Position numbers and translations under genes: made by a program
Notes under the pieces: generated by a model
Seen by the model: only the letters and a program-made list of their open reading frames with translations
Database searches by the model: none
What the model was told of the DNA's origin: nothing
Shown: in pieces, positions 34,609-43,401 of the stretch
Position numbering within the stretch: position 1 is the stretch's first letter
How the letters are laid out: each line of letters begins with the position of its first letter
Source: Pseudomonas soli
GTDB taxonomy: Bacteria; Pseudomonadota; Gammaproteobacteria; Pseudomonadales; Pseudomonadaceae
Direction: 5' to 3'
NCBI RefSeq assembly: GCF_900110655.1
Contig: NZ_FOEQ01000013.1
Location: 62,001-126,000, forward strand
DNA: 64,000 bases

Positions 34609-35398
34609 CATCGAGCAACGCGCACAGCCGAGCAGTCGCCTCGATCATCTGCCCGCTGGGCCGCTCCAGGCCTTTGTCCGGCACCACCAGTAAGCGCTCG
34701 CCCTTCACCGCGCTCAGCCGCGGCCAGTTGCGCCAACTCGCCAGTTGCGCCTCATCGCCCGCCAGGATCACCTCGGGGTCGCGCAGCAGCACCGACTCCA
34801 CGCTGACCTGCGGGGCGGGCTGGGCCAGGTCGTCGAACACATTGCGTGCCCCACACACACGCAAGGCGTCGCTGACCACCTGGCGGCCACCCAAGGTGTA
34901 CAGCGGCTTGTCCCAGACCTGGTAAAACACCCGTAGCGGCGCCTCCCGCCGGTAGCGGTCACGCAGCCCCTGCAACCGCTCACGCAGGCTGGCGGCATAG
35001 GCGCGGCCTTGCTGGTCACGGCCAATACGTTGGGCGATGGCTTCGATCTGGTCGATCAACTGGTCGAGGTTGCCGGGCTCGCCGCTGAACGTGGCGATGC
35101 CCAGGCGCCTGAGCTGGTCGCGCTGGGCCGGAGGCACGCTGCCGGGCCACAGCAGCAAGAGGTCGGGCTCGAGGCTTAACAGACGCTCCATGTCGAGCTG
35201 GCCATGACGGCCGACGGAAGGCAACCGGGCCAGCGCCGGCGGACGCTCGCCGCCATCGAGCACACCGACCAGCAACTCGCCGGCGTCCAGTTCCAGAACG
35301 ATCTCGGTCATCGATGGCGCCAGGCTGACTACCCGCGGCGCAGCCTCGGCCAAAGCACCGAGGCACAACAGCGAAAAACCGGCGAGCAGCGCCCGCAT
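34586..35398 (-). CDS. btuF: Cobalamin-binding periplasmic protein, BtuF type
   Basis: 270 residues with a signal peptide (MRALLAGFSLLCLGALAEAA). The class III solute-binding fold is marked by RVVSLAPSMTEIVLELDAGE at the N-terminus, MERLLSLEPDLLLLWPGSVP in the middle and the linker-helix region LDQLIDQIEAIAQRIG. Its position next to btuB supports B12 rather than siderophore as ligand. No BtuC/BtuD genes are here. Its ATG overlaps the stop of the upstream membrane-protein gene by one base (TGATG), and the stop lies inside the end of btuB. Confidence 0.88.
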   Translation of the reverse strand: MRALLAGFSLLCLGALAEAAPRVVSLAPSMTEIVLELDAGELLVGVLDGGERPPALARLPSVGRHGQLDMERLLSLEPDLLLLWPGSVPPAQRDQLRRLGIATFSGEPGNLDQLIDQIEAIAQRIGRDQQGRAYAASLRERLQGLRDRYRREAPLRVFYQVWDKPLYTLGGRQVVSDALRVCGARNVFDDLAQPAPQVSVESVLLRDPEVILAGDEAQLASWRNWPRLSAVKGERLLVVPDKGLERPSGQMIEATARLCALLDAKAPVSR

Positions 35399-35817
35399 CA
35401 ACCGAGCTGGCGCGGGATGCGATAGAGGTACAGCAGCACCACGGTGGACAGGGCGAGGAGAATCTGCGGCACTGCCTCCAGCCCGACCAGCACCGACAGC
35501 GCGGCAACCCAGGCCGGGAAGCAGGCGAACAGCATGGCCAGGCGGCGCACCCGCGCCAGCTCGATCCAGGCGGCCGGCTCTTCGGCGCTGCCCAGCGCCT
35601 TGTCGGTGGCGATCAACGCCCGCTTGTACGCGCTGAAGCGCGGCAGGCTGAGGAACATGCTGGCGGCACCGGCGATGAACAGCGGCATGGCCAACACCGG
35701 GATCAGCGCCTCGCCGCCACCGAAGGCCCAGGCCATCACCGGCAGCGGCAGCAATCCCACGGCCAGGTACTGCCACCAGGCCAGCGCCAGCCGCCGCTTC
35801 ACCTCTGTGCGCGTCAC
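35398..35817 (-). CDS. Small inner-membrane protein of unknown function
   Basis: 139 residues with four likely membrane helices (about 14-33, 38-58, 93-110, 114-132) and a short basic N-terminus. No domain is recognised. It starts with GTG, overlapping the ribA stop as GTGA, and its stop overlaps the btuF start, so it is locked between these two genes. A role linked to cobalamin uptake is possible only by context. Confidence 0.7.
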   Translation of the reverse strand: MTRTEVKRRLALAWWQYLAVGLLPLPVMAWAFGGGEALIPVLAMPLFIAGAASMFLSLPRFSAYKRALIATDKALGSAEEPAAWIELARVRRLAMLFACFPAWVAALSVLVGLEAVPQILLALSTVVLLYLYRIPRQLG

Positions 35818-36431
35818 GCCTGGGGCACCTCGCCCTGGTGCTTGTTGCCCATCATGTGGCCGAGCTTGTCGGCCTTGGTGGCCAGGTACAGGCGGTTGTG
35901 CGGGTTGTGGCCAGTGTGCAGCGGCACGCGCTCGGCGACCTTGATGCTCATGTCGGTCAGGGCCTTTACCTTGCGCGGGTTGTTGGTCATCAGACGCAGC
36001 GACTTCACGCCCAGGTGCTCGAGCATCGGCAGGCACATGGCGTAGTCACGCTGATCAGCGGCGAAGCCCAGGCGCTCGTTGGCCTCGACGGTATCGGCAC
36101 CGCCGTCCTGCAGCTCGTAGGCGCGGATCTTGTTCAGCAGGCCGATGCCACGGCCTTCCTGGCGCAGGTACAGCAGTACGCCACGGCCTTCACGGGCGAT
36201 GGCCTGCAATGCAGCCTCCAGCTGCGAGCCGCAGTCGCAACGCTGGCTGAACAGCGCATCGCCGGTCAGGCATTCGGAGTGCAGACGCCCCAGCACCGGC
36301 TCGCCGTCGGCGATATCACCCAGGCTGAGCACCACGTGCTCGCGGCCAGTGGCTTCGTCGAGGAAGCCATGCATGGTGAAGGTCGCAAAGGGAGTCGGGA
36401 GTTTCGAGGCGGCAACAAAGACGACGGGCAC
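35814..36431 (-). CDS. ribA: GTP cyclohydrolase II
   Basis: 205 residues, monofunctional RibA, which opens GTP in the first committed step of riboflavin synthesis. The zinc site CLTGDALFSQRCDC, the substrate loop LYLRQEGRGIGLLNKIRAYELQD and TNNPRKVKAL with the C-terminal MGNKHQGE are intact. It starts with GTG, 6 bases after AGGAG. As the RibA-like half of the rib-operon protein (39884-40975) has lost the cysteines, this gene is the functional cyclohydrolase of the window. The 149-base upstream gap shows no FMN riboswitch. Confidence 0.96.
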   Translation of the reverse strand: MPVVFVAASKLPTPFATFTMHGFLDEATGREHVVLSLGDIADGEPVLGRLHSECLTGDALFSQRCDCGSQLEAALQAIAREGRGVLLYLRQEGRGIGLLNKIRAYELQDGGADTVEANERLGFAADQRDYAMCLPMLEHLGVKSLRLMTNNPRKVKALTDMSIKVAERVPLHTGHNPHNRLYLATKADKLGHMMGNKHQGEVPQA

Positions 36432-36580
36432 GTTGTGCTCCTGGGCAGTAGGTTTTTTCAGATCGGCCGATTGTATCAGCAGCCCGGCGCAGGTGCGCAG
36501 GAGGAATATCGTGGCTTAAGATCGAAAAGTTAGATGCATATGGCCCCACACCGGCCCCTGCGGGAGCAGACTGCGGGTAC

Positions 36581-37327
36581 TTACTGATGAGGCAGGTGAT
36601 CAACCGTAAACGGGTAAGGCTGCTTCCAGCGCTCGAAGATCGGCTTCAGCTCGCCGCTGCGCACCAGTTGCTCCATGCGCCGGTCGAACAGGTCGCGCAG
36701 GACCTTGCCCTGTTCACTGTGGGTGAAGGCCAGGTACAACGGCAGCTCGGCGACGTGGGTGCGGCGAAAGCGCGTGGCATCGGGCGCCTGGCCAAGCACA
36801 TAGTCGACCTCGGCGAGCGCATCGATGTAGAAGTCGACCCGGTCATGCTCGAGCATCGGCAGGATGCCCTCGCGACGCTGGATCTCGCGGAAGTTGTGGA
36901 CCTCGGGCAGATAGCTGGCATAGTCGTACCCGCGCACCCAGGCCAGCCGGTACTGGCCGATGGTCTCGAGCGTTGGCACCGGCTTGTCGACCAGGCCCAG
37001 GGCATAGATATGGTCCTGGTCGAAGTACCACTGCGGATACAGGTTGTCGGCGTTCTCTTCCTTGTAGGAGCCGACCCAGGCATCCGCCTCGCCGCGCTTC
37101 ACCAGCCCGACGGCGCGGCTGTAGGGCGCGCTCTTGACCACGACCTTGACCCCGGCCGGCTCGAACACCTTGCGCAACACGTCCCAGGCCAGCCCGGTGC
37201 CATCGGCATTGGTGTAGTCGACCCACGCCTCGCTGACCAGACGCACCTGCGCCGGCGCCTCCTGGGCCATCGCACCCGGCCCCGTGACCAACAGCATCGA
37301 TGCCAGCACCACAGCCTTCAGGCCCAT
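36581..37327 (-). CDS. Periplasmic substrate-binding protein (amino-acid type)
   Basis: 248 residues with a signal peptide (MGLKAVVLASMLLVTGPGAMA). It is a type II solute-binding fold of the PBPb/SBP_bac_3 group: VRLVSEAWVDYTNADGTGLA at the N-terminus, VVVKSAPYSRAVGLVKRGEADAWVG and YLAFTHSEQGKVLRDLFDRR. No permease or ATPase lies beside it. It may be an orphan binding protein or a sensor. The ligand cannot be inferred. It ends just after the ribA promoter region and lies upstream of it on the same strand. Confidence 0.82.
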   Translation of the reverse strand: MGLKAVVLASMLLVTGPGAMAQEAPAQVRLVSEAWVDYTNADGTGLAWDVLRKVFEPAGVKVVVKSAPYSRAVGLVKRGEADAWVGSYKEENADNLYPQWYFDQDHIYALGLVDKPVPTLETIGQYRLAWVRGYDYASYLPEVHNFREIQRREGILPMLEHDRVDFYIDALAEVDYVLGQAPDATRFRRTHVAELPLYLAFTHSEQGKVLRDLFDRRMEQLVRSGELKPIFERWKQPYPFTVDHLPHQ

Positions 37328-37343
37328 CGCAACGCTCCCTGTA

Positions 37344-37847
37344 TCAGGCCACCGCCCACACCAGAACCTGCATGCCCAGCCAGGCGAACACGCCGGCCAG
37401 GATATCGTCGAGCATTATCCCGAACCCCCCATGCACATGGCGGTCGACCCAGCGGATCGGCCACGGCTTGAGGATGTCGAAGAAGCGGAACATCAGGAAC
37501 CCCGCCAGCAGCCACTGCCAACCTTCCGGCACCAGCCACAGGGTGATCCACATGCCGACGATCTCGTCCCAGACAATGCCCTCATGGTCGTGCACGCGCA
37601 AGTCGTTGGCCACCTTGCCGCACAACCACACGCCGAACAGCATGCTGATGCCCAGCAACAGCCAATAGCCCCAGTCGGGCAGCATCTGCCACAGCGGGAT
37701 GAACGGCAGCGCCACCAGCGAACCCCAGGTCCCCGGTGCCTTGGGCAGGGTGCCCGAGCCGAAGCCGAAGGCGATGAAGTGCCACGGGTTGCGCCAGACC
37801 GAAGGCGGAACGAACTCCGCAGGCACCTGGTTGGGGTGGTCGGTCAC
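37344..37847 (-). CDS. pgpA: Phosphatidylglycerophosphatase A
   Basis: 167 residues. This inner-membrane phosphatase makes phosphatidylglycerol from its phosphate. Family marks are FGFGSGTLPKAPGTWGSL near the N-terminus, HDHEGIVWDEIVGMWITLW and FRFFDILKPWPIRWVDRHVH. It begins with GTG overlapping the thiL stop (GTGA), the conserved nusB-thiL-pgpA order. It is the last gene of the rib/nus operon. Confidence 0.95.
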   Translation of the reverse strand: MTDHPNQVPAEFVPPSVWRNPWHFIAFGFGSGTLPKAPGTWGSLVALPFIPLWQMLPDWGYWLLLGISMLFGVWLCGKVANDLRVHDHEGIVWDEIVGMWITLWLVPEGWQWLLAGFLMFRFFDILKPWPIRWVDRHVHGGFGIMLDDILAGVFAWLGMQVLVWAVA

Positions 37848-38800
37848 GGTGTCTCCCTGAAATGTTGATAGCCCCGTTGCACGGGGGTGATGTCCTGGCC
37901 TTGCGGGTCACGCAAGGTCACGCCCTGGCCTTCCAATACACGACCGATGACGTGCACCTCGCGGGCCAGGGTCGTCAGTGCACTTTCCGGCACGGTGAAC
38001 GCCAGCACGTAGTCGTCACCACCAGTGAGCGCTGCATGCAAGGCCGCTTCTCGACCGAGGAAAGCCTGTAAAGGAGCAGACACGGGGACCTGCGCCAGGT
38101 TCACCTGCAGCGCCACGCCGGACGCCTTGGCGATATGCCCGCAGTCCGCCAGCAGGCCATCGGAAATATCCAGCGCCGCCGTGGCCAGGCCGCGCAAGCG
38201 CTCGCCCAGTTGCAGTTGCGGCACGGGCGACCAGTAATGCTCGAGCAATGGCCCGGCCACATCGGCTGCCGCCTCGCGTTCGCCCAGCACCAACGGCAAG
38301 GCCCCTGCCGCATTACCAAGGAAACCACCAACACACAGCAGGTCGCCCGGCTGCGCGCCGCTACGGCGCAGCGCCTGGCCGGTCGGCACCCGGCCGAACA
38401 CGGTCACGGTAATGCTCAACGGGCCGCGTGTAGTATCGCCACCAATCAGGCTGATAGCGCAGCGCGCGGCCATGCGGCCGAGCCCGTCGGCAAAGCCGGC
38501 AAGCCATTGCGCGCCGACCTGGGGCAAGGTGAGGGCAAGGGTGAAGCCGATGGCCGTGGCGCCCATGGCCGCCAGGTCACTGACCGCCACGGCCAGCGCG
38601 CGCTGGCCGAGCAGCAACGGGTCGCAGACTGCGGGGAAATGCACACCGGCCACGAGCGTGTCGGTGGAGATCGCCAGCTGCTCGCCGGCAGGCAGGTCCA
38701 GCAGGGCACAGTCGTCGCCGATCCCCAGGGCCACACCCACGCCGCCCTGCGCACAGGGCGCGGCGGCGAAGTAGTGACGGATCAGCTCGAACTCACCCAT
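37844..38800 (-). CDS. thiL: Thiamine-monophosphate kinase
   Basis: 318 residues of the AIR-synthase-like fold. ThiL makes thiamine diphosphate from the monophosphate. Motifs include GIGDDCALLDLPAGEQL, STDTLVAGVHF, VAVSDLAAMGATAIG, ISLIGGDTTRGPLSITVTVFG and LDISDGLLADCGHIA. Thiamine diphosphate is the cofactor of Dxs encoded at 30745. The start MGEFELIRHYF lies 18 bases after nusB. Confidence 0.95.
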   Translation of the reverse strand: MGEFELIRHYFAAAPCAQGGVGVALGIGDDCALLDLPAGEQLAISTDTLVAGVHFPAVCDPLLLGQRALAVAVSDLAAMGATAIGFTLALTLPQVGAQWLAGFADGLGRMAARCAISLIGGDTTRGPLSITVTVFGRVPTGQALRRSGAQPGDLLCVGGFLGNAAGALPLVLGEREAAADVAGPLLEHYWSPVPQLQLGERLRGLATAALDISDGLLADCGHIAKASGVALQVNLAQVPVSAPLQAFLGREAALHAALTGGDDYVLAFTVPESALTTLAREVHVIGRVLEGQGVTLRDPQGQDITPVQRGYQHFRETP

Positions 38801-38818
38801 GGCTGGTCAGCGCCGCGA

Positions 38819-39319
38819 TCAGCGCTTGTTCGCCTTGACTTCCGCCTCACGCAGACGCGGAGCCAGCTTGTCGAGCACGCCGTTGACGAACTTGTGCCCG
38901 TCGGTGGCACCGAAGACTTTCGCCAGTTCCACACCTTCGTTGATGACCACGCGGTACGGTACGTCGACGCGCATCATGAACTCCCAGGTGGACAGGCGCA
39001 GCACGGCCAGTTCGACCGGGTCGAGCTCTTCCAGTGGCGTGTCCAGGCAAGGCTTGAGCGCCTCGTCGATCTCGGCCTTCTTCGCTGGGACCCCGTGCAG
39101 GATCTCGCGGAAGTAGGCGCCGTCGATATCGGTGAAATCGTTGTCGACCCGGAACTGCGCTTCGACCTCGTTCAGCGAATGCTTGGCCATGTGCCACTGG
39201 TAGAGCGCTTGCGTGGCGAGCTTGCGGGCTTCGCGACGCTTGGCGCTCTTCGAGGGCTTGCCGGCATCCGCGGGTTTTGGATCGCGCGGGTTGAAACGAT
39301 CGCTTTCGTCGCTAATCAC
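38819..39319 (-). CDS. nusB: Transcription antitermination factor NusB
   Basis: 166 residues. NusB binds boxA RNA with NusE and promotes antitermination in rRNA operons. The body is RREARKLATQALYQWHMA, DGAYFREILHGV, ELDPVELAVLRLSTWEFM and PYRVVINEGVELAKVFGATDGHKFVNGVLDKL. A GTG start at 39319 behind GGAGG overlaps the ribH stop (GTGA). The N-terminus carries a charged extension (SDRFNPRDPKPADAGKPSK) not needed for the fold. Confidence 0.95.
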   Translation of the reverse strand: MISDESDRFNPRDPKPADAGKPSKSAKRREARKLATQALYQWHMAKHSLNEVEAQFRVDNDFTDIDGAYFREILHGVPAKKAEIDEALKPCLDTPLEELDPVELAVLRLSTWEFMMRVDVPYRVVINEGVELAKVFGATDGHKFVNGVLDKLAPRLREAEVKANKR

Positions 39320-39792
39320 TTGGCCTCCAACTGCGCCAGCAGGCTGACCATTTCCAGAGCGGACAGGGCAGCTTCGGCACCTTTGTTGCCGGCCTTGGTG
39401 CCGGAACGCTCGATGGCCTGTTCGATGGAGTCGACGGTCAGTACGCCGAAGGCCACCGGAACACCGAACTCCATGGACACCTGGGCCAGGCCCTTGGTGC
39501 ACTCGCCCGCCACGTATTCGAAGTGCGGGGTACCGCCACGGATCACCGCGCCCAGGGCGACGATCGCGTCATAAGCGCCCTGCTGGGCGACTTTCTGTGC
39601 CACCAGCGGGATTTCGAACGCGCCCGGGGCACGGATGATGGTGATGTCGCTTTCGCTGACGCCGTGGCGTACCAGGGCATCGACTGCACCGCTTACCAGG
39701 CTTTCGACGACGAAGCTGTTGAAGCGGCCAACCACCAAAGCATAGCGACCTTTGGGGGCGATGAAGGTACCTTCGATGGTCTTCAGGGTCAT
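39316..39792 (-). CDS. ribH: 6,7-dimethyl-8-ribityllumazine synthase
   Basis: 158 residues. It condenses the pyrimidine and four-carbon intermediates to lumazine. The active-site stretches VVGRFNSFV, RAPGAFEIPLVAQK, ALGAVIRGGTPHFEYV and GVPVAFGVLTVDSIEQAIER are complete. The ATG at 39790-39792 is separated from ribB/X by 91 bases that hold a stem-loop. Confidence 0.97.
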   Translation of the reverse strand: MTLKTIEGTFIAPKGRYALVVGRFNSFVVESLVSGAVDALVRHGVSESDITIIRAPGAFEIPLVAQKVAQQGAYDAIVALGAVIRGGTPHFEYVAGECTKGLAQVSMEFGVPVAFGVLTVDSIEQAIERSGTKAGNKGAEAALSALEMVSLLAQLEAK

Positions 39793-39815
39793 TCCGGAGT
39801 TCTCATCTTCAAGAG

Positions 39816-39839
39816 CGAGGCCGCGCTGTGGCGGCCTCG
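39816..39839. other. Stem-loop between two rib operon genes
   Basis: CGAGGCCGC-gctgtg-GCGGCCTCG is a 9-bp perfect stem in the 91-base space between the 39884-40975 gene and ribH. No T-run follows on the minus strand, so it looks like an mRNA processing or stability element rather than a terminator. Confidence 0.55.
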
Positions 39840-39883
39840 GGAGGGTTTTGACTCGAGCTTAGGGGCGATCAGGCCGCCTCAAG

Positions 39884-40975
39884 TCACTCGGAGGGCACGT
39901 ATTCTACAACTTCCAGATCGAATCCGGATATCGCATTGAACTTCATCGGCGAACTCATCAGGCGCATCTTGCGCACACCGAGGTCGCGCAGGATCTGCGA
40001 ACCGGCACCGACGGTGCTGTAGGTGGTGGGTGCCTTGGGCTGCGCATCGCCCGCGCTTTCGCGGATGTGCGCCAGCAGCACGTCGCCGTCCAGCGGGTGG
40101 CCCAGCAGCAGGACCACGCCGCTGCCGGCCTCGGCCACCGCGGCCATGGCCGCGCGCAGGCTCCAGCGCCCCGGCTGCTTGACCAGCAGGAGGTCGCGCA
40201 GCGGGTCCATGTTGTGCACCCGCACCAGCGTCGGCTCTTCGGCGCAGATCTTGCCCAGTGTCAGGGCCATGTGCACGTCGCCTTCCACCGCGTCACGGTA
40301 GGTGACCAGGTTGAATTCGCCCAGCTCGCTCTCGATCGGCTGCTCGGAAACGCGCTGCACGGTGCGCTCGTGGATCATGCGGTAGTGGATCAGGTCGGCG
40401 ATGGTGCCGATCTTCAAGCCATGCTCGGCAGCGAACACTTCCAGCTCGGCGCGGCGCGACATGGTGCCGTCGTCGTTCATCACCTCGCAGATCACTCCGC
40501 TCGGCTCGAAACCGGCCATGCGCGCCAGGTCGCAGGCGGCCTCGGTATGGCCGGCGCGGGCCAGTGTGCCGCCGGGCTGGGCCATCAGCGGGAAGATATG
40601 CCCAGGGCTGACGATGTCTTCGGCCTTGGCGTCCTTGGCCGCGGCGGCCTGCACGGTGCGGGCGCGGTCGGCGGCGGAGATGCCGGTGGTGACGCCTTCG
40701 GCGGCTTCGATCGACACGGTGAACTTGGTGCCGAAGCCCGAACCGTTGCGCGGCGCCATCAGCGGCAGCTTCAGGGTTTCGCAGCGCTCGCGGGTCATCG
40801 GCATGCAGATCAGGCCGCGGGCGTGCTTGGCCATGAAATTGATGTGCTCGGGCAGGCAGCACTCGGCCGCCATGATGATGTCGCCTTCGTTCTCGCGGTC
40901 TTCGTCATCCATGAGGATGACCATTTTGCCCTGGCGGATGTCTTCGACCAGTTCTTCGATGCTGTTGAGCGCCAC
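39884..40975 (-). CDS. ribBX: DHBP synthase fused to a degenerate GTP cyclohydrolase II domain (RibBX)
   Basis: 363 residues. The N-terminal half (about 1-205) is a complete RibB domain: ILMDDEDRENEGDIIMAAE, HARGLICMPM, NGSGFGTKFTVSIEA, SAADRARTV and SPGHIFPLMAQPGGTLARAGHTEAACD. The C-terminal half keeps the RibA fold outline (GEFNLVTYRDAVEGDVHMAL to YSTVGAGSQILRDLGVRKMRL) but has none of the three zinc cysteines or the RQEGRGIG loop. This is the RibBX variant common in Proteobacteria, supplying DHBP only; the separate ribA does the GTP step. The start is a GTG at 40975 after a G-rich ribosome site. Confidence 0.92.
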   Translation of the reverse strand: MALNSIEELVEDIRQGKMVILMDDEDRENEGDIIMAAECCLPEHINFMAKHARGLICMPMTRERCETLKLPLMAPRNGSGFGTKFTVSIEAAEGVTTGISAADRARTVQAAAAKDAKAEDIVSPGHIFPLMAQPGGTLARAGHTEAACDLARMAGFEPSGVICEVMNDDGTMSRRAELEVFAAEHGLKIGTIADLIHYRMIHERTVQRVSEQPIESELGEFNLVTYRDAVEGDVHMALTLGKICAEEPTLVRVHNMDPLRDLLLVKQPGRWSLRAAMAAVAEAGSGVVLLLGHPLDGDVLLAHIRESAGDAQPKAPTTYSTVGAGSQILRDLGVRKMRLMSSPMKFNAISGFDLEVVEYVPSE

Positions 40976-40993
40976 GCGGCACCCCCTTCTCAA

Positions 40994-41659
40994 TCAGGAT
41001 TTCAAGAAGCCGTTGGCGGCCAGGAAGCTTTCGGTGATGCCACTGCCTTTGCTCGGCTCGGCGGCCTTGTCGCCCAGCAGCAGACGCTCCAGGTAACGGG
41101 CCAGCAGGTCGACCTCAAGGTTCACCCGACGCCCTGCGCGGTAGTCGGCCATGATGGTTTCAGACAGGGTGTGCGGGACGATGGTCAGCTCGAACTCGGC
41201 GCCATCGACTTCGTTGACCGTCAGGCTGGTGCCGTCGACGGTGATCGAGCCCTTGTGGGCGATGTACTTGGCCAGCTCCTTGGGCGCACGCACGCGGAAC
41301 TGGATGGCGCGGGCGTTATCAGCGCGCGAAACGATTTCGCCGACACCGTCGACGTGGCCGCTGACCAGGTGTCCGCCCAGGCGAGTGGTCGGGGTCAGGG
41401 CCTTTTCCAGGTTGACCCGGCTGCCGCTCTTGAGGTCGACCATGGCGGTACGCTTGAGGGTCTCGACGCTGACGTCGGCCCAGAAGCCGTCGCCAGGCAG
41501 CTCGACGGCGGTCAGGCACACGCCGTTGACCGCGATGCTGTCGCCAAGCTTGACGTCGGCCAGGTCGAGCTTGCCGGTTTCAACGTAGACGCGCACATCA
41601 CCGCCCTTGGGGGTGAGGCTGCGGATGGTGCCGATGGATTCGATGATGCCGGTGAACAT
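40994..41659 (-). CDS. ribE: Riboflavin synthase (alpha chain)
   Basis: 221 residues made of two lumazine-binding repeats. The first begins MFTGIIESIGTIRSLTPKGG and ends in GDSIAVNGVCLTAVEL; the second includes GHLVSGHVDGVGEIVSR, KGSITVDGTSLTVNEVDG and HTLSETIM. It dismutates two lumazine molecules to riboflavin. AGGAGAACAGT precedes the ATG. It lies between ribD and ribBX, with 42 bases to the former. Confidence 0.96.
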   Translation of the reverse strand: MFTGIIESIGTIRSLTPKGGDVRVYVETGKLDLADVKLGDSIAVNGVCLTAVELPGDGFWADVSVETLKRTAMVDLKSGSRVNLEKALTPTTRLGGHLVSGHVDGVGEIVSRADNARAIQFRVRAPKELAKYIAHKGSITVDGTSLTVNEVDGAEFELTIVPHTLSETIMADYRAGRRVNLEVDLLARYLERLLLGDKAAEPSKGSGITESFLAANGFLKS

Positions 41660-41701
41660 ACTGTTCTCCTCAAGTACGGGCTGCGCGAAGCAAGCCAGGC
41701 A

Positions 41702-42829
41702 TTATACGCCGGGGGCCGGCAGGGGGATGGCAGTGACTCGCCAGTCATCGCCGACCGCGCGCATGTCGGTGATCTTCAGCCGCGGTGCCTCGCTCATTTT
41801 CGACAGCGGCCAGTCCAGCAGCGGACGGGCGTCGGAACCGAGGAAGGTGCCGGCGACGAACAACTGGTACTCGTCGACCAGGCCCTGGCGGGCGAAGGCG
41901 CCGACCAGACCGGCGCCGGCTTCCAGGAGAATTTCGTTGACGCCCCGCCCGGCCAGCACCCGCAGCAGGGCCGGCAAGTCGACGCGGCCGTCGCTGCCGG
42001 GCAGGTCAAGCAACTCATGGCCGGCGGCGGCATAACGAGGGTCCTCGCCGGTGGCGGTCACCACCAGCGCCGGGCCGGCCTGGAAGAACGGCGCGTCCAG
42101 TGGCAGGCGCAGGCGCCCGTCGATCAGCACGCGCAGCGGCGGGCGCGACACGGCCAGGGCGGTGAGCGCCTCATCCAGGCCAAGTTCCTCGCCACGCACG
42201 GTCATGCGGGCGTTGTCGAACAGCACGCTCTCGGCGCTGGTCAGCACCACGCTGGACCGGGCGCGCAAGCGCTGGACCGCGGCACGAGCGGCGGGGCCGG
42301 TGATCCACTGGCTCTCGCCGCTGGCCATGGCGGTGCGACCGTCCAGGCTCATCGCCAGCTTGGCGCGCACGAATGGCAGGCCGTGCTCCATACGCTTGAA
42401 GAAGCCTGTGTTGAGGGCGCGAGCCTCGGCTTCGAGCACCCCGCTGGCGACCTCGATGCCGGCCTCGCGCAGACGGCGCAGGCCATTGCCGGCCACTTGC
42501 GGGTTGGGGTCCTGCATGGCCGCGACCACCCGCGCCACCCCGGCGTTGACCAGGGCTTCGGCGCACGGCGGCGTGCGGCCATGGTGGCTGCAGGGTTCGA
42601 GGGTGACGTAGGCACAGGCGCCTCGGGCGCGCTCGCCGGCCTGGCGCAGGGCATGGACCTCGGCGTGCGGCTCGCCGGCACGCACATGCCAGCCCTCGCC
42701 GACCACCTCGCCATCGCGCACGATCACGCAGCCCACGCGGGGGTTTGGGTGGGTGCTGTACAGGCCCTTGCGGGCCAGTTCCACGGCCCGGGCCATGTAG
42801 TGGGCGTCGAGAATGGCTTGGCTGGACAT
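41702..42829 (-). CDS. ribD: Bifunctional deaminase/reductase of riboflavin synthesis
   Basis: 375 residues. The N-terminal deaminase (about 1-145) has the zinc motif GEPHAEVHAL and VTLEPCSHHGRTPPCAEAL. The C-terminal reductase (about 150-370) has FVRAKLAMSLDGRTAMASGESQWITG and the NADPH-binding stretch PALLRVLAGRGVNEILLEAG. It carries out the second and third steps of the pathway. It starts 2 bases after the nrdR stop. Confidence 0.97.
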   Translation of the reverse strand: MSSQAILDAHYMARAVELARKGLYSTHPNPRVGCVIVRDGEVVGEGWHVRAGEPHAEVHALRQAGERARGACAYVTLEPCSHHGRTPPCAEALVNAGVARVVAAMQDPNPQVAGNGLRRLREAGIEVASGVLEAEARALNTGFFKRMEHGLPFVRAKLAMSLDGRTAMASGESQWITGPAARAAVQRLRARSSVVLTSAESVLFDNARMTVRGEELGLDEALTALAVSRPPLRVLIDGRLRLPLDAPFFQAGPALVVTATGEDPRYAAAGHELLDLPGSDGRVDLPALLRVLAGRGVNEILLEAGAGLVGAFARQGLVDEYQLFVAGTFLGSDARPLLDWPLSKMSEAPRLKITDMRAVGDDWRVTAIPLPAPGV

Positions 42830-42831
42830 GC

Positions 42832-43296
42832 TTACTCTTTGGCTGGCTCGCGGGCCAGGCGGTCGATTTCTTCGCGGAATTCGTCGAGGTCCTGGAAACG
42901 TCGGTAGACCGAGGCGAATCGGATGTAGGCCACTTCGTCGAGCTTGCGCAGCTCGGCCATCACCATCTCGCCGACCACCAGCGATTTCACTTCGCGCTCG
43001 CCGGTGGCACGCAGGCGGCTCTTGATGTGCGCCAACGCCGCTTCCAGGCGCTCGACGCTGACCGGGCGCTTTTCCAGCGCGCGCTGCATGCCGGCGCGCA
43101 GCTTGTCTTCATCGAAGGGCTGGCGCGTGCCGTCCTGCTTGATCAGCCGCGGCAGCACCAGCTCGGCGGTTTCGAAGGTGGTGAAACGTTCGCCGCAGGC
43201 GACGCACTCGCGACGGCGACGCACCTGTTCGCCCTCGGCGACCAGGCGCGAGTCGATGACCTTGGTGTCGTTGGCCCCGCAAAACGGACAGTGCAT
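42832..43296 (-). CDS. nrdR: Transcriptional repressor NrdR
   Basis: 154 residues. The N-terminal zinc ribbon (MHCPFCGANDTKVIDSR, ECVACGERFTTFE) is followed by an ATP-cone (VLPRLIKQDGTRQPFDEDKL to RFASVYRRF). NrdR senses dATP/ATP and represses ribonucleotide reductase genes. It is the head gene of the nrdR-ribD-ribE-ribBX-ribH-nusB-thiL-pgpA run. Its target boxes are not in this window. Confidence 0.97.
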   Translation of the reverse strand: MHCPFCGANDTKVIDSRLVAEGEQVRRRRECVACGERFTTFETAELVLPRLIKQDGTRQPFDEDKLRAGMQRALEKRPVSVERLEAALAHIKSRLRATGEREVKSLVVGEMVMAELRKLDEVAYIRFASVYRRFQDLDEFREEIDRLAREPAKE

Positions 43297-43401
43297 GGTG
43301 ACAGGCAACAAAAAAAGGGAGGGCCATGGTAGCGCATTGCACTGGCAAGACAAGCCAAAGGGGTTACCATCCATGCAAATCTGCCCGTGAAGGACGACCC
43401 C

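Noticed and set aside
40067..42907. 946-codon plus-strand open frame over the rib operon
   Set aside because: Antisense shadow of ribBX, ribE and ribD, with biased composition and no recognisable domain.
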